DNA of 64,000 nucleotides from Sphingobium terrigena (GCF_003591655.1 NZ_QVRA01000004.1:1-64000); one strand, 5' to 3'; shown: positions 1-9,736, counted from the first letter of the stretch. Translations and numbers: made by a program. Notes: generated by a model not told the origin, from the sequence alone.

Positions 1-52
1 GATAAATCTGTCGCCGCTCGTCCAAACCCAGATGCTGATAGCCGTTCATCAT
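1..52 (-). CDS. IS30-family transposase, N-terminal fragment cut by window edge
   Basis: Reading leftwards from ATG at 52, the first 17 residues are MMNGYQHLGLDERRQIY, the shape of the N-terminal helix-turn-helix of IS30-type transposases (Y..L...ER..I). An AGGAAGG-like ribosome site sits just upstream, near 56-61. The gene leaves the window at base 1, so the DDE domain cannot be seen. Bases 53-192 would hold the element's terminal inverted repeat and the junction with mmsA, but I could not place the repeat. The call rests on a short peptide and is tentative. Confidence 0.5.
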   Translation of the reverse strand, partial: MMNGYQHLGLDERRQIY

Positions 53-192
53 GTGCCTTCCTGGAAAAGGGATCAAACCCCTATAAATCCTAGGATTTCG
101 CACTTCGATCTAGAATCCACCATCAACATAGATAAATTTCGATAATATATATTATGTTAAATCTTACCCCATATCAAAACGCTCACATATGT

Positions 193-1692
193 TCAGCTCA
201 TCGTCGGGATAACGAAACTCTGGTCCATCACCGCGCCGCCGCTGGGCCAGCGCTGGGTGATCGTCTTGACCCGCGTATAGAAACGCACGCCGTCCATGCC
301 GTACTGGTTCATGTCGCCAAAGCCAGACCGCTTCCAGCCGCCAAAGCTGTGATAGCTGACCGGCACCGGGATCGGCACGTTGATGCCGACCATGCCGACC
401 TCGACATTGCCGCAGAATTTGCGCGCATAATCGCCGTTCCGGGTGAAGATCGCCACGCCATTGCCATATTGATGCCTGGTCGGATAGCTGAGCGCCTCCT
501 CGAACGTCTCGGCCCGCACCATCTGCAACACCGGCCCGAAAATCTCCTCATTATAGCTTTTCATGTCCGGCTTCACATGGTCGAGCAAGGTCGGTGCCAG
601 GAAGAAACCCTCCTCATAGCCCTGCAACGCAAAGCCGCGCCCGTCGATAACCAGTTCAGACCCTTCATCAACCGCCATCTGAATATAGTTTTCAATCCGT
701 GCCTTATGGGCCGAACTGACCACCGGGCCATAATGGGCGTCGGGGTCGCTCGGCACGCCGACGCGCAGCCCCGCAATGCCGGTCTCCAGCTTGGCGCGCA
801 GCGCCACCGCGGTCGCTTCGCCCACCGGCACCACCACCGGCAGCGCCATGCAGCGCTCGCCCGCTGACCCATAGGCTGCACCAAGAATGTCCGCCACCGC
901 CTGGTCCAGATCAGCGTCGGGCATGACGATACCATGGTTCTTGGCCCCGCCCATGCACTGCATCCGCTTGCCGTTCGATGCGCCGCGGCCATAGACATAT
1001 TGGGCGATGTCGGACGACCCGACAAAGCTGACCGCCCGGATCGCCGGATTGTCGAGGATCGCGTCCACCACCTGCTTGTCGCCATGGACGACGTTCAAAA
1101 TGCCCGCAGGCAGTCCCGCCTCCATCGCCAGCTCCGCCAGCCGCACCGGCACCGACGGGTTCCTTTCGGAGGGCTTGAGAATGAACGCATTGCCGCACGC
1201 GATCGCAGGCGCGAACATCCACATCGGGATCATCGCCGGGAAGTTGAACGGCGTGATCCCCGCCGCGATGCCGATCGGCTGGCGCATCGAATAGACGTCG
1301 ATCCCCGGCCCTGCGCCTTCGGTATATTCGCCCTTCAACAAATGCGGGATGCCGCAGGCAAATTCCACCACGTCAAGCCCGCGTTGAATGTCGCCCTTGG
1401 AATCCGAATGAACCTTGCCATGTTCGGCCGACAGCATTTCGGCCAGCTCGTCCATGTGGCTCTCGATCAGCGCCTTCAAATTGAACATCACCCGCGCCCG
1501 GCGCTGCGGGTTCATCGCCGCCCAGGCAGGCTGCGCCGCCTGCGCATTGGCGACTGCCGCATCCAGTTCGCTCGGATCGGACAGGCGAACCTGCGCCTGC
1601 ACCTTGCCGGTCGCCGGATCGAACACGTCGCCCAGCCGGGTGGAGGTCGATGCCTGATGTTGGCCGCCGATGAAATTGTCGATGATGCGCAT
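193..1692 (-). CDS. mmsA: CoA-acylating methylmalonate-semialdehyde dehydrogenase
   Basis: A 499-residue aldehyde dehydrogenase of usual MmsA length. It oxidises methylmalonate (or malonate) semialdehyde to propionyl-CoA (or acetyl-CoA) with NAD and CoA, in valine and inositol breakdown. The N-terminal half has the Rossmann segment and GITPFNFPAMIPMWM, typical of MmsA; the catalytic Cys lies in SAGERCMALPVVVP; the C-terminus has the SFGGWKRSGFGDMNQYG signature. It is divergent from a LysR regulator about 95 bp away, which may control it. No valine-pathway partners are nearby, so it is a single gene here. Family assignment is firm; the natural substrate is inferred. Confidence 0.93.
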   Translation of the reverse strand: MRIIDNFIGGQHQASTSTRLGDVFDPATGKVQAQVRLSDPSELDAAVANAQAAQPAWAAMNPQRRARVMFNLKALIESHMDELAEMLSAEHGKVHSDSKGDIQRGLDVVEFACGIPHLLKGEYTEGAGPGIDVYSMRQPIGIAAGITPFNFPAMIPMWMFAPAIACGNAFILKPSERNPSVPVRLAELAMEAGLPAGILNVVHGDKQVVDAILDNPAIRAVSFVGSSDIAQYVYGRGASNGKRMQCMGGAKNHGIVMPDADLDQAVADILGAAYGSAGERCMALPVVVPVGEATAVALRAKLETGIAGLRVGVPSDPDAHYGPVVSSAHKARIENYIQMAVDEGSELVIDGRGFALQGYEEGFFLAPTLLDHVKPDMKSYNEEIFGPVLQMVRAETFEEALSYPTRHQYGNGVAIFTRNGDYARKFCGNVEVGMVGINVPIPVPVSYHSFGGWKRSGFGDMNQYGMDGVRFYTRVKTITQRWPSGGAVMDQSFVIPTMS

Positions 1693-1786
1693 GATGCCCT
1701 CGCGTTAAATGCCTGACGCGGCCATTAGCCTATGGCGTTACGCGCAAAAATGATCATATCTGCGTATCTGTTGTGCATGGGTGCAT

Positions 1787-2671
1787 ATGCTTCACTGGGA
1801 TGATCTTCGCCTGTTCCTCGCCGTCGCGCGCGCTGGACGCCTTACCAGCGCGGGGCAGGCGCTCGGCGTCAACCACACCACCGTTGCCCGCCGCCTGACC
1901 GCGCTGGAGGAGGCGCTGGGCGCGCGCCTGTTCGATCGCACCTCGCGCGGGGTGGCAATGACTGCGGCGGGCGCGCTGTTGCTCGATCATGCCGAACGCG
2001 CCGAACGCGAGTTCGACGCCGCCGCCGCTGCGCTGTCTGGCCGGGCCGAAGCGATCGCTGGCGAAGTCCGCCTCGCCACCCCCGAAGCCTTCGGCACCTA
2101 TATCGTCGCGCCCAACATCGCCGATTTCCACGCCCGCTATCCCGACCTGTTGCTGGAACTGATGCCGGAGTCGCGCGCCGTCAGCCTCGCCAATCGCGAA
2201 GCCGACATCGCCATCACCGTGGATCGCCCGCCGCGCGGCAAGCTGGTCGTGCGCAAGCTGTGCGACTATCAGCTCGGCCTCTACGCCTCGGCCGACTATC
2301 TCGCCCGCCACCCGCCGATCCGCACCGCGCAGGATGTCGCCGCCCAGCCCTTCGTCGCCTATATCGACCAGATGATCGACATGCGCGGCCTGCGCTATTT
2401 GTCCGAAGTCGCCGGCGAAGCCCGCCCGGTATTCCGCTCCAGCTCGATCGTCGCTCAGCAAAAGGCGGTGGCATCAGGGGTGGGCCTCGGCCTGCTCCAC
2501 CGCTTCTCCGCCGACAGCGAACCCGGCCTTGTCCGCATTTTGCCCGACGAGGTCGAAATCACCCGCAGCTACTGGCTGGTGCTGCGCCCCGAACATCAAA
2601 AATCCCCCCGCACTCGCGCCGTCATCGCCTTCATCGACGATCTGTTGGCGCGCTACCGGGCGCTCCTCTAA
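1787..2671 (+). CDS. LysR-family transcriptional regulator
   Basis: A 294-residue protein with an N-terminal winged helix-turn-helix (MLHWDDLRLFLAVARAG, then LGVNHTTVARRLTALEE) and a C-terminal periplasmic-binding-protein-like effector domain, the usual LysR size and layout. The ATG at 1787 is preferred; an in-frame GTG at 1781 would add two residues. It diverges from mmsA with a short shared promoter region (1693-1786), the classic arrangement for a LysR protein controlling its neighbour. The acyl-CoA synthetase starting 70 bp downstream on the same strand may be co-transcribed. The effector is unknown. Confidence 0.88.
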   Translation: MLHWDDLRLFLAVARAGRLTSAGQALGVNHTTVARRLTALEEALGARLFDRTSRGVAMTAAGALLLDHAERAEREFDAAAAALSGRAEAIAGEVRLATPEAFGTYIVAPNIADFHARYPDLLLELMPESRAVSLANREADIAITVDRPPRGKLVVRKLCDYQLGLYASADYLARHPPIRTAQDVAAQPFVAYIDQMIDMRGLRYLSEVAGEARPVFRSSSIVAQQKAVASGVGLGLLHRFSADSEPGLVRILPDEVEITRSYWLVLRPEHQKSPRTRAVIAFIDDLLARYRALL

Positions 2672-2743
2672 CCCTCGCCATCGCCAGAGCGCTGGATTGC
2701 CGCCCGGCTTGCCCGTGCCGCCCATCTCCCGCATTTCTGCGCC

Positions 2744-4354
2744 ATGTCCGACACTGTTTCACCCCGGCGCACAACGCCGACCGGCTGGTCCGTCCGCCGT
2801 GACGATGCCTTTGCGTCGCAAGCCTATAAGGATGGCTGGTGGCAGGCAGACACCGCCGCTGACGCCCTTATCCGCGCCGCGCGCGACACGCCCGACCGCG
2901 TCCTGCTGATCGACGGCGACACGAGCCTGACCGCTGCCGCCCTCCACGCGCAGGCCAGCCGCCTTGCCCAGGTCATGCTCGCCCGCTTCGCACCGGGCAG
3001 CGCCATCTCCTTCATGCTGCCCAACTGGCACGAAGCCGCAATCATCTATATGGGCGCAACGCTGGCGGGCATGGTCGCCAATCTCATCCTGCCTTCGCTG
3101 CGCGACCATGACCTGCGCTTCATCCTGGCCGATCTCGACAGCGCGATGATCTTCATCCCCGCCAGCTTTCGCGGCCATGATTATGCCGCGATGCTGGCCC
3201 GCGTCACGCCAGCGCTCGAAAACCCGCCCGCCGTCATCGTCCTGCGCGGCGAGGCAGGCCCGCATATCGCCTTTGCCGACCTGCTGGCGGAAGGCGGCGA
3301 CGCCCAGCTCCCCGCCGTCGATCCCGACGATGTCCGCATGGTCATGTACACTAGCGGCACCACCGGACGGCCCAAGGGCGTCCTCCACAGCCATAACAGC
3401 ATCAATGCGCTGATCCGCCAGATTGGCCGTCACTGGCTTGTCGAACCGGGCGACCGTTTTCTCGTCCCCTCGCCGGTCAGCCACATAGGCGGGTCGATCT
3501 ACGCCTTTGAAACCCCGCTGCTGCTGGGCGCGACCGCGATCTTGATGGAACATTGGAATCCCGATGAGGCCGTTCAGATCATGGTCGATCAGCGCTGCAC
3601 CCATATGGCAGGCGCTACCCCCTTCCTCCAGCATCTGCTGGCCGCGGCCCGCGCCGCCGGCACCTGCCTGCCTGACCTTAAACTCTTCATCTGCGGCGGC
3701 GCATCGGTCCCGTCCAGCCTGATCCGCGACGCCGCCGCCTATTTCGACAGGACGATCGTCAGCCGCGTCTATGGGTCGACCGAATTGCCGGTCACCACCG
3801 TCGGCGTCATCGACCCCGCCGACCGCGATCATGCCGCCGATACCGATGGCCGCGCTGGCATCGCCACCATCCGCATTGCCCCGGACGGCGAAATCCGCGC
3901 GCGCGGGCCACAGATGATGGTCGGCTATCTCCACCCGGAAGATGAGGAGAGCAGCTTCGACGCCGACGGCTATTACCGTAGCGGCGATCAGGGCGCCTGG
4001 GTCGATGGCGACCATCTGGTCGTCACTGGCCGGATCAAGGATCTCATCATCCGCAACGGCGAAAATATTGCGCCCAAGGAGATTGAGGATCTGCTGGTCG
4101 GCCACCCCGATATCGCCGAAATCGCCATCGTCGGCATCCCCGATCCGCGCACCGGTGAGCGCGCCGTCGCCGTCATCGTGCCGTGCGGCGAGGCAACCCC
4201 GGACGTCCCCGCCATCGCCGATTTTCTGGGCCGCCACGGCGTGGCCCGCTTCAAATATCCCGAAAGCGTGCAGCTCTGGGATGCCCTGCCCAAAAATGAT
4301 GCGGGCAAGGTGTTGAAAGCCGCCATTCGCGCGACGCTGACCGCCCCCAATTAA
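2744..4354 (+). CDS. AMP-dependent acyl-CoA synthetase/ligase
   Basis: A 536-residue ANL-superfamily enzyme that activates a carboxylic acid as acyl-AMP, then acyl-CoA. The P-loop MYTSGTTGRPKGV is present, with the A5 region VYGSTELPVTT, the hinge motif YRSGDQGAWVDGDHLVVTGR and the C-terminal catalytic lysine region ALPKNDAGKVLK. It resembles cyclohexanecarboxylate-CoA or medium-chain acyl-CoA ligases more than acetyl-CoA synthetase, but the substrate cannot be read from sequence. It lies 70 bp after the LysR gene on the same strand. No clear ribosome site was seen before the chosen ATG, so the start is moderately certain. Confidence 0.85.
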   Translation: MSDTVSPRRTTPTGWSVRRDDAFASQAYKDGWWQADTAADALIRAARDTPDRVLLIDGDTSLTAAALHAQASRLAQVMLARFAPGSAISFMLPNWHEAAIIYMGATLAGMVANLILPSLRDHDLRFILADLDSAMIFIPASFRGHDYAAMLARVTPALENPPAVIVLRGEAGPHIAFADLLAEGGDAQLPAVDPDDVRMVMYTSGTTGRPKGVLHSHNSINALIRQIGRHWLVEPGDRFLVPSPVSHIGGSIYAFETPLLLGATAILMEHWNPDEAVQIMVDQRCTHMAGATPFLQHLLAAARAAGTCLPDLKLFICGGASVPSSLIRDAAAYFDRTIVSRVYGSTELPVTTVGVIDPADRDHAADTDGRAGIATIRIAPDGEIRARGPQMMVGYLHPEDEESSFDADGYYRSGDQGAWVDGDHLVVTGRIKDLIIRNGENIAPKEIEDLLVGHPDIAEIAIVGIPDPRTGERAVAVIVPCGEATPDVPAIADFLGRHGVARFKYPESVQLWDALPKNDAGKVLKAAIRATLTAPN

Positions 4355-4454
4355 GCGGTTCCCACCTCCCCTCGCGATGGTCTAAGGAAGCGCCAACGCC
4401 GGGGGGCTTTGCAGATCCGCCAGCCATTGGGTCGATGCAATAAGGGGCGCCATC

Positions 4455-5231
4455 ATGATCCTCCATCCGCTCTATTCGTTGGCGGGGTTCGTCGTCGGCA
4501 TATTGGTCGGCTTGACCGGGGTTGGCGGTGGATCGCTGATGACGCCCATCCTCGTGCTGCTGTTCAATTTCCACCCGGTCGCCGCTGTTGGTACCGACTT
4601 GCTCTACGCCTGCGTTACCAAAGGCGTCGGCAGCCTCGTCCATGGGATCAAAGGATCGGTCGACTGGCGCATCGTCGGCTGGCTGGCGCTGGGCAGTCTG
4701 CCCGCCGCCACCGCCAGCCTGGCGTTGCTGGCGGCCGCCGGGCCGCCGACCGCCGCCGTGGTCGGGCCGATCAAGGTGACGCTGGGCGTCATGCTGCTGC
4801 TGACCGGCATTGTCCTGCTGGGCAAGGACCGGATTTTTCGCTGGTCGCGCGCCCATGGTCAGGGCCGCAGCCCGGGGCTGACCCGTAACCTCACCATCGC
4901 GCTTGGCATGGCGATCGGCGCGGCGGTCACCGTCACCTCGGTCGGCGCGGGCGCGATTGGCGCGACCGCGTTGCTGATCCTCTATCCGCGCATCCCCCTC
5001 GCCCGCATCGTCGGCACCGACGTCGCCCATGCGGTGCCGCTGACGTTGCTCGCCGGGGTCGGTCACTGGTGGCTCGGCACGGTCGATTTCACACTGCTGG
5101 GATCGCTGCTGTTTGGCTCCGTCCCCGGCATCATCATCGGCAGCCTGCTCGCCTCCCATGTCCGCGAATCGGTGCTGCGCCCGATCCTCGCCTGCATCCT
5201 GATCTTCGTCGCTGGGAACTTGATCCTCTAA
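4455..5231 (+). CDS. TauE/SafE (TSUP) family anion exporter
   Basis: A 258-residue polytopic inner-membrane protein. The N-terminal half opens with SLAGFVVGILVGLTGVGGGS, the diagnostic TSUP glycine motif, and the second half repeats it as ALGMAIGAAVTVTSVGAGAIG, showing the internal duplication of the family. Related proteins export sulfite, sulfoacetate or other small organosulfur or carboxylate anions. An AAGGGGCG-like ribosome site precedes ATG 4455. It stops five bases before the convergent stop of the GH43 gene, so the two transcripts share almost no terminator space. The substrate is unknown. Confidence 0.85.
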   Translation: MILHPLYSLAGFVVGILVGLTGVGGGSLMTPILVLLFNFHPVAAVGTDLLYACVTKGVGSLVHGIKGSVDWRIVGWLALGSLPAATASLALLAAAGPPTAAVVGPIKVTLGVMLLLTGIVLLGKDRIFRWSRAHGQGRSPGLTRNLTIALGMAIGAAVTVTSVGAGAIGATALLILYPRIPLARIVGTDVAHAVPLTLLAGVGHWWLGTVDFTLLGSLLFGSVPGIIIGSLLASHVRESVLRPILACILIFVAGNLIL

Positions 5232-5236
5232 CCCCT

Positions 5237-6823
5237 TCAGAGCGCCCGAAACTGGAAATTCCGAAACCGCGCCTCGCCCGGACCCGCCGCATAAAGGCCG
5301 GGCCGCAGCATCAGAAATCCGCCGCGCACATTATGATGATAGCCCGACACTTCCATCCCCCGGTCGAACCGGCTCCATGTCCGCCCGCCATCGCTGCTCA
5401 GATGATAGGCGATGATATGGTGGCGATTGGTCACCTTCATCGTCAGCCTGCGGCCATGGGGATTGGCCGGGCGGCCCCGCTCCATGCCATATTGGTGGGT
5501 GACGAAGCGCGTCTCGTCAAAACCCAGCCCGCAATAGAGCTTGTCATCATAAAAGAGCAGCAAGCCCGCCGTCCCGCCCGGCGCAATCTCTATATCGCAC
5601 TGAAATTCATAGGACGGGTCGCCCGCGATCAGCAGCAGCGGCGATGAATTGACCGGCGCGGTGCCGCGCCCTTTCAGGACCAGCGCGCCCTTTTCCACCC
5701 GCGCCCGGCTGGCCTCGTCCGGGCCTGGCCGAAAGAAATTCCATTTCGCCCCCAGATTGAGCGTCGTAAAATCATCCGATAGCGCCATGCCATGGGGGAG
5801 TGCCTTGCCCCCGCGCGGCTTGGTGATCGGCTGCGACAGATCGCCCCCGGTCATGCGGAACCAGCCATCCGCCGTCCACTCGACCGGATCGAGCAAGGTC
5901 TGCCGTCCCAGCGTCCACAGCCCATTTTCAAAACCATGATAGACCGCCCACCAGCTGCCGTCCGGTGCCTCCACCAGACTGGCATGGCCCCGCGACCACC
6001 AGCGTTCCGACAGGCTTTCCGTCCGCACCAGCGGATTGCCCGGATGCTGCTCCCAAGGCCCGTGGATGGAGCGGGACCGCGCCGCGATCACCATATGCCC
6101 GGTCGGCGGCCCCGCCGTCCCGCCCACGGCGGTCAGCATATAGAACCAGCCGCCATGGCGGTGAATCTTCGGCCCTTCGGGCGAAAAGCCCTCAACATCC
6201 CATGTGTCGGGATAGCGCCAGGGATCATAGACATGCTCGACCGCGCCAACCGTGGACAGACCGTCCGCGCTCAGCGCGATGCGGTCCCCGCCCGACAGGA
6301 ACAGCCAGCGGCTGCCATCCTCCCCCACCGCATGGCACGGGTCGATATGATCGTGCAGTTGCAGGTCGATGGGGTCGCTCCACGGCCCGTCGATACTGTC
6401 GGCATGGATCACGAAGATGCTGTTCGGGCTGGCCTTGACCGGAATATAGATGAAGTAGCGGCCCTCATGCTTCTCCAGGCTGACCGCCCATACCGACCCG
6501 ATATTCTTGTGTAATGCCGCCCCGCGCGGTTGCCAGTTGATGAGGTCACGGCTGTGCCAGATGGTGACGCCCGGATAGCTGTCGAACGTCGAAAAGGTCA
6601 TATAATAATCCGCCCCATCCTTCAGGATGGCGGGATCGGGCCGATCGCCCGAAATCAGGGGATTGAGAAAGCGCCCGTCGCCCAGATCGGCGATACGCTG
6701 ATTATCGAAACCCCGCTTCCAGTCGGTCGTAGCCGCAGGAGCCGCAACCGCCTCCGTGCCAATCAACGCCAGCGCACTCCCGACCAAACCGCCCGTCATC
6801 GCATCGCGTCGGCTGATCGTCAT
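5237..6823 (-). CDS. Tat-exported glycoside hydrolase family 43 enzyme
   Basis: A 528-residue secreted hydrolase. The start TISRRDAMTGGLVGSALALI has the twin-arginine motif and hydrophobic core of a Tat signal, cleaved near AVA. A five-bladed GH43 propeller follows, with candidate catalytic acids in GDRPDPAI (base), HIDPCHA (pKa modulator) and VEGFSPEGPK (general acid). The last roughly 180 residues form a second beta-sandwich like the GH43-associated C2 domain. GH43 enzymes act on arabinan, xylan or galactan side chains, so a role trimming pectin side chains fits this locus. It follows the TonB receptor on the same strand but a strong terminator lies between them; its own ribosome site is AAGGAGCG. 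Confidence 0.87.
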   Translation of the reverse strand: MTISRRDAMTGGLVGSALALIGTEAVAAPAATTDWKRGFDNQRIADLGDGRFLNPLISGDRPDPAILKDGADYYMTFSTFDSYPGVTIWHSRDLINWQPRGAALHKNIGSVWAVSLEKHEGRYFIYIPVKASPNSIFVIHADSIDGPWSDPIDLQLHDHIDPCHAVGEDGSRWLFLSGGDRIALSADGLSTVGAVEHVYDPWRYPDTWDVEGFSPEGPKIHRHGGWFYMLTAVGGTAGPPTGHMVIAARSRSIHGPWEQHPGNPLVRTESLSERWWSRGHASLVEAPDGSWWAVYHGFENGLWTLGRQTLLDPVEWTADGWFRMTGGDLSQPITKPRGGKALPHGMALSDDFTTLNLGAKWNFFRPGPDEASRARVEKGALVLKGRGTAPVNSSPLLLIAGDPSYEFQCDIEIAPGGTAGLLLFYDDKLYCGLGFDETRFVTHQYGMERGRPANPHGRRLTMKVTNRHHIIAYHLSSDGGRTWSRFDRGMEVSGYHHNVRGGFLMLRPGLYAAGPGEARFRNFQFRAL

Positions 6824-6844
6824 GGGGCGCTCCTTATCAAACAG

Positions 6845-6879
6845 AAAAAAACCGGGCCGCCCGTGCAGAGGCGGCCCGG
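6845..6879 (-). terminator. Rho-independent terminator after the TonB receptor gene
   Basis: Perfect 10-bp arms at 6852-6861 and 6870-6879 (CCGGGCCGCC and its complement) with an 8-base loop. Read on the minus strand the stem is followed at once by seven T (6851-6845). It lies between the receptor stop (6890) and the GH43 start (6823). Confidence 0.88.
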
Positions 6880-6889
6880 CCCATGAGCC

Positions 6890-9736
6890 TTACATCTTGA
6901 ACCGCGCGCCCACCTGGAACGTGCGTCCGTAATGCAGCTGCTCATAATTGCGATTGGCATCCAGATCGGTGTAGCGATCGCGATATTCGTCGGTCAGGTT
7001 GATGCCCTCCAGCGACAGCTCGATCCAGTCGGTCAGCTTGTACCGCATTGAAGCATCGACATTGATCGTGCTGTTATAGCCCTCGAACACGTTACCCGTG
7101 CCGCTATTCTGGTCGATATAGCCGCTGCGATAGCTGGCCGACACACGCGCGCTGAACTTCTCATCCTCATAATAGAGCGTGCCGTTGAAGGCGCGCTTGG
7201 ACAGGCCGAACAGGGTTGCGCTCCGCACCGCGGCGATATTGCCACCGCCCGGCACGATCGCCGGACCCGATACCGTGTAGCTGGCGCTTGACTGGACAAA
7301 GGTCGCGTTCACGATCCCGCCGAAATGCGACAGGAAGCCGGGCAGGAAGGTAAAGGGCGCCTGCACCGACAATTCGATGCCCTTCAGGCTCGCGCCGCTG
7401 CCATTGACGATCGTGCTGATCGCCCAGCCTTCGGCCCGTTCGGGCTGCCCCGCGGCAGGCGAGCTTGGCGGGATGACCGACAGCGGCAGGCCGGTTGATG
7501 CAAAGGTGCCGGTGATGGTCTGGCCGATCGGGAAGCTCTGCACATCCTTCTTGAACACAGCAACCGACGCGATCGACTGCGGCGCGAAATACCATTCCAG
7601 CGCCAGATCATAGGCGGTCGCGCGGAACGGGTTGAGGTTGGGATTGCCGAAATTGACCCGATAGTTGAACCCGTCGACCGAACCACCCGGCGTCAGATTG
7701 CCCAGCGATGGCCGCGTCATCACGTCCGCCGCCGACGCACGCACCACAATGTCGGGGTGCGGGAAGAAGGCGATATTCATCGCGGGCAACCAGTCCTCAT
7801 AGGACCGTGACACGCCAACCAGCGCGCCATTGTTCAGGCCCGTGGAACTCTGGTCGGTCTTGACGTAGCGGATGCCCGCATTGGCCGCATATTCCAGCCC
7901 AAAGATATCGCCCTTGGCATCGAACTGGAGGTAACCGCCGGTCGTCTTTTCCACCACGCCGCGCGTATTGCCCGCATCGATCGCCGGGGTGCGCTGGTAC
8001 AGCTTGGTAAAGTCGGTTCCCGCCGCCAGATTGGGCACCAGCCATTGCGTCGTTGTTCCCGCCGGCGCATCCGCCCCTTTCAGCGTGAACATCTCGGCCA
8101 GCGCCGCTGTCACCGGGAAGCCATAGACAGCGCTCGGACCAAAGGCAGACGTCGGCGAACAGGCCAGCGTGCCGAGCACGCGATCGACGCCGCCATTGCC
8201 GCACACCACCGTATCGCGGGTAAAGCCCTCCGTATCGAAAGAGAAGCGGCGATAGACCGCGCCCGCCTTGACCGTGAAGCCCTCCGTCACATCCCATTCG
8301 GTGCGCAGCTGCATCGTGCGGAACTTGTTGACGGTGGACGAAGGCCGGTCGCGGATTTCGGCCAGCTGGAAATTGGCCGGATCGGTGACGCTGGTGCCGA
8401 ATGTCAGCACCGGGCGGCTCATATTGCTATAGTCATATTTATAGCCCTGCGCATCGCGATCGTCGAACACCAAAGTGGTCTCGACCGGGATCGACGCATC
8501 CGACTTGGAAAAACCGCCCAGCAGGGTGAAGCGGAAATTGTCGCCGACATCCTGGTCCCAGGTGCCGCCCAGCTGGTAGAATTTCGTCTGCGACTTGCGC
8601 AGATAATGTTCCGTCCGCACCCACGCATCGTTCAGCGTCGCGGAAATCAGGTTGTTGTTGCTGTCGTAAACCGGATTGACGACGTCGATCGACCGCTCGT
8701 TCGACCGCAGCAACACTTCGCCCCATTTTTCCTCGCGCGTCTCGCGGAAGCGGGAAAACAGCCCGTCGATCGAAACCTTGGTCGCATCCGAAGGCGACCA
8801 TTGGATCGACCCCGTCACGCCCAGACGCTCGCGTTCCTGCGCGATTTCGCCATAGCGCGGAATACGCGGGTGAAAGGCCAGCGCCGCCTTGTCGCAACCG
8901 GCGCTCGGCAAATAGGTGCCGCCGCTATTGGGCGCGGTAAAGCAGGCGGCTCCATCGACACTGTCGAACCGCGCCTGCGACCAGCGCACCGTATTATTGC
9001 CCATCTGCAGCGTATCGAGCTTGGAATAGGCGGCAGACAGCGCCACGCCCCATTGCCCGTCCGGCGACTTCCACGACAGCAAGCCGGCGGCGCGCGGCCC
9101 CCATTTTTTGCTGAGGTCATTATAGGAACCCGTCGCCGATCCGACGAAGGTAAAGCCATCCTTGCCCGCAAGCGGATTGCCGGTGTTCAAATCCACCACC
9201 GCGCCCAGCGACCCTTCGTCGAGCGAGGCCTCGGCGGTCTTGTGGACCACCAGCGAGCTGAACAGTTCGGACGCGAACACGTTGAAATCGAACGCGCGGT
9301 CGCGGTTAGCGCTGGCACCGTCGGTCGATGTCGCGACCGTCTCCATGCCGTTCACGCGCACGCGGGTGAATTGCGCGCCCAGGCCGCGCACCGTGATCGC
9401 CCGGCCTTCGCCGCCGTCGCGCTGGATCGAAATGCCCGGAATACGCTGCAACGATTCCGCCAGATTCTGATCGGGAAATTTCGCAATATCTTCCGCCACG
9501 ATCGCATCGACCGACCCGACCGACTGGCGTTTCAGATTGATCGCCGCGCCCAGTGACTGGCGAAATCCGGTGACGACGATATCGGCGGCGTCGCCTTCCT
9601 CTGCGCTTTGTACCGGGGCCAGCGGCGCATCCTGCGCCAGCGCGGCCACCGGCATCGCCAGCATGATCGCCGCGACGCTCGCCCCGGCCAGCCAGCGCTG
9701 CGCCCCGGTCTGATGATTGCCCTTCCGAATCTGCAC
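6890..9736 (-). CDS. TonB-dependent outer-membrane receptor, probable pectin oligosaccharide uptake
   Basis: The open frame extends to 9910, but a GTG at 9736 is preferred: AAGGAGCG lies just upstream and translation from it gives a proper signal peptide (positive start, ASVAAIMLAMPVAALAQ). The resulting protein is 948 residues. The TonB box region is DIVVTGFRQSLGAAINLKR, followed by a plug domain (FPDQNLAESLQRIPGISIQR, ITVRGLGAQFTRVRVNG) and a 22-strand barrel ending in aromatic FQVGARFKM. This layout is the large Caulobacter/Xanthomonas receptor subfamily linked to carbohydrate import. The divergent pectate lyase gene and shared operator motifs suggest that it imports galacturonan fragments; the substrate is inferred. 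Confidence 0.92.
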   Translation of the reverse strand: MQIRKGNHQTGAQRWLAGASVAAIMLAMPVAALAQDAPLAPVQSAEEGDAADIVVTGFRQSLGAAINLKRQSVGSVDAIVAEDIAKFPDQNLAESLQRIPGISIQRDGGEGRAITVRGLGAQFTRVRVNGMETVATSTDGASANRDRAFDFNVFASELFSSLVVHKTAEASLDEGSLGAVVDLNTGNPLAGKDGFTFVGSATGSYNDLSKKWGPRAAGLLSWKSPDGQWGVALSAAYSKLDTLQMGNNTVRWSQARFDSVDGAACFTAPNSGGTYLPSAGCDKAALAFHPRIPRYGEIAQERERLGVTGSIQWSPSDATKVSIDGLFSRFRETREEKWGEVLLRSNERSIDVVNPVYDSNNNLISATLNDAWVRTEHYLRKSQTKFYQLGGTWDQDVGDNFRFTLLGGFSKSDASIPVETTLVFDDRDAQGYKYDYSNMSRPVLTFGTSVTDPANFQLAEIRDRPSSTVNKFRTMQLRTEWDVTEGFTVKAGAVYRRFSFDTEGFTRDTVVCGNGGVDRVLGTLACSPTSAFGPSAVYGFPVTAALAEMFTLKGADAPAGTTTQWLVPNLAAGTDFTKLYQRTPAIDAGNTRGVVEKTTGGYLQFDAKGDIFGLEYAANAGIRYVKTDQSSTGLNNGALVGVSRSYEDWLPAMNIAFFPHPDIVVRASAADVMTRPSLGNLTPGGSVDGFNYRVNFGNPNLNPFRATAYDLALEWYFAPQSIASVAVFKKDVQSFPIGQTITGTFASTGLPLSVIPPSSPAAGQPERAEGWAISTIVNGSGASLKGIELSVQAPFTFLPGFLSHFGGIVNATFVQSSASYTVSGPAIVPGGGNIAAVRSATLFGLSKRAFNGTLYYEDEKFSARVSASYRSGYIDQNSGTGNVFEGYNSTINVDASMRYKLTDWIELSLEGINLTDEYRDRYTDLDANRNYEQLHYGRTFQVGARFKM

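Noticed and set aside
2759-4237. 492-codon open frame on the minus strand
   Set aside because: Antisense to the acyl-CoA synthetase with intact P-loop; no motif in the shadow.
8045-9556. 503-codon open frame on the plus strand
   Set aside because: Antisense to the TonB receptor; low-complexity Arg/His-rich translation.
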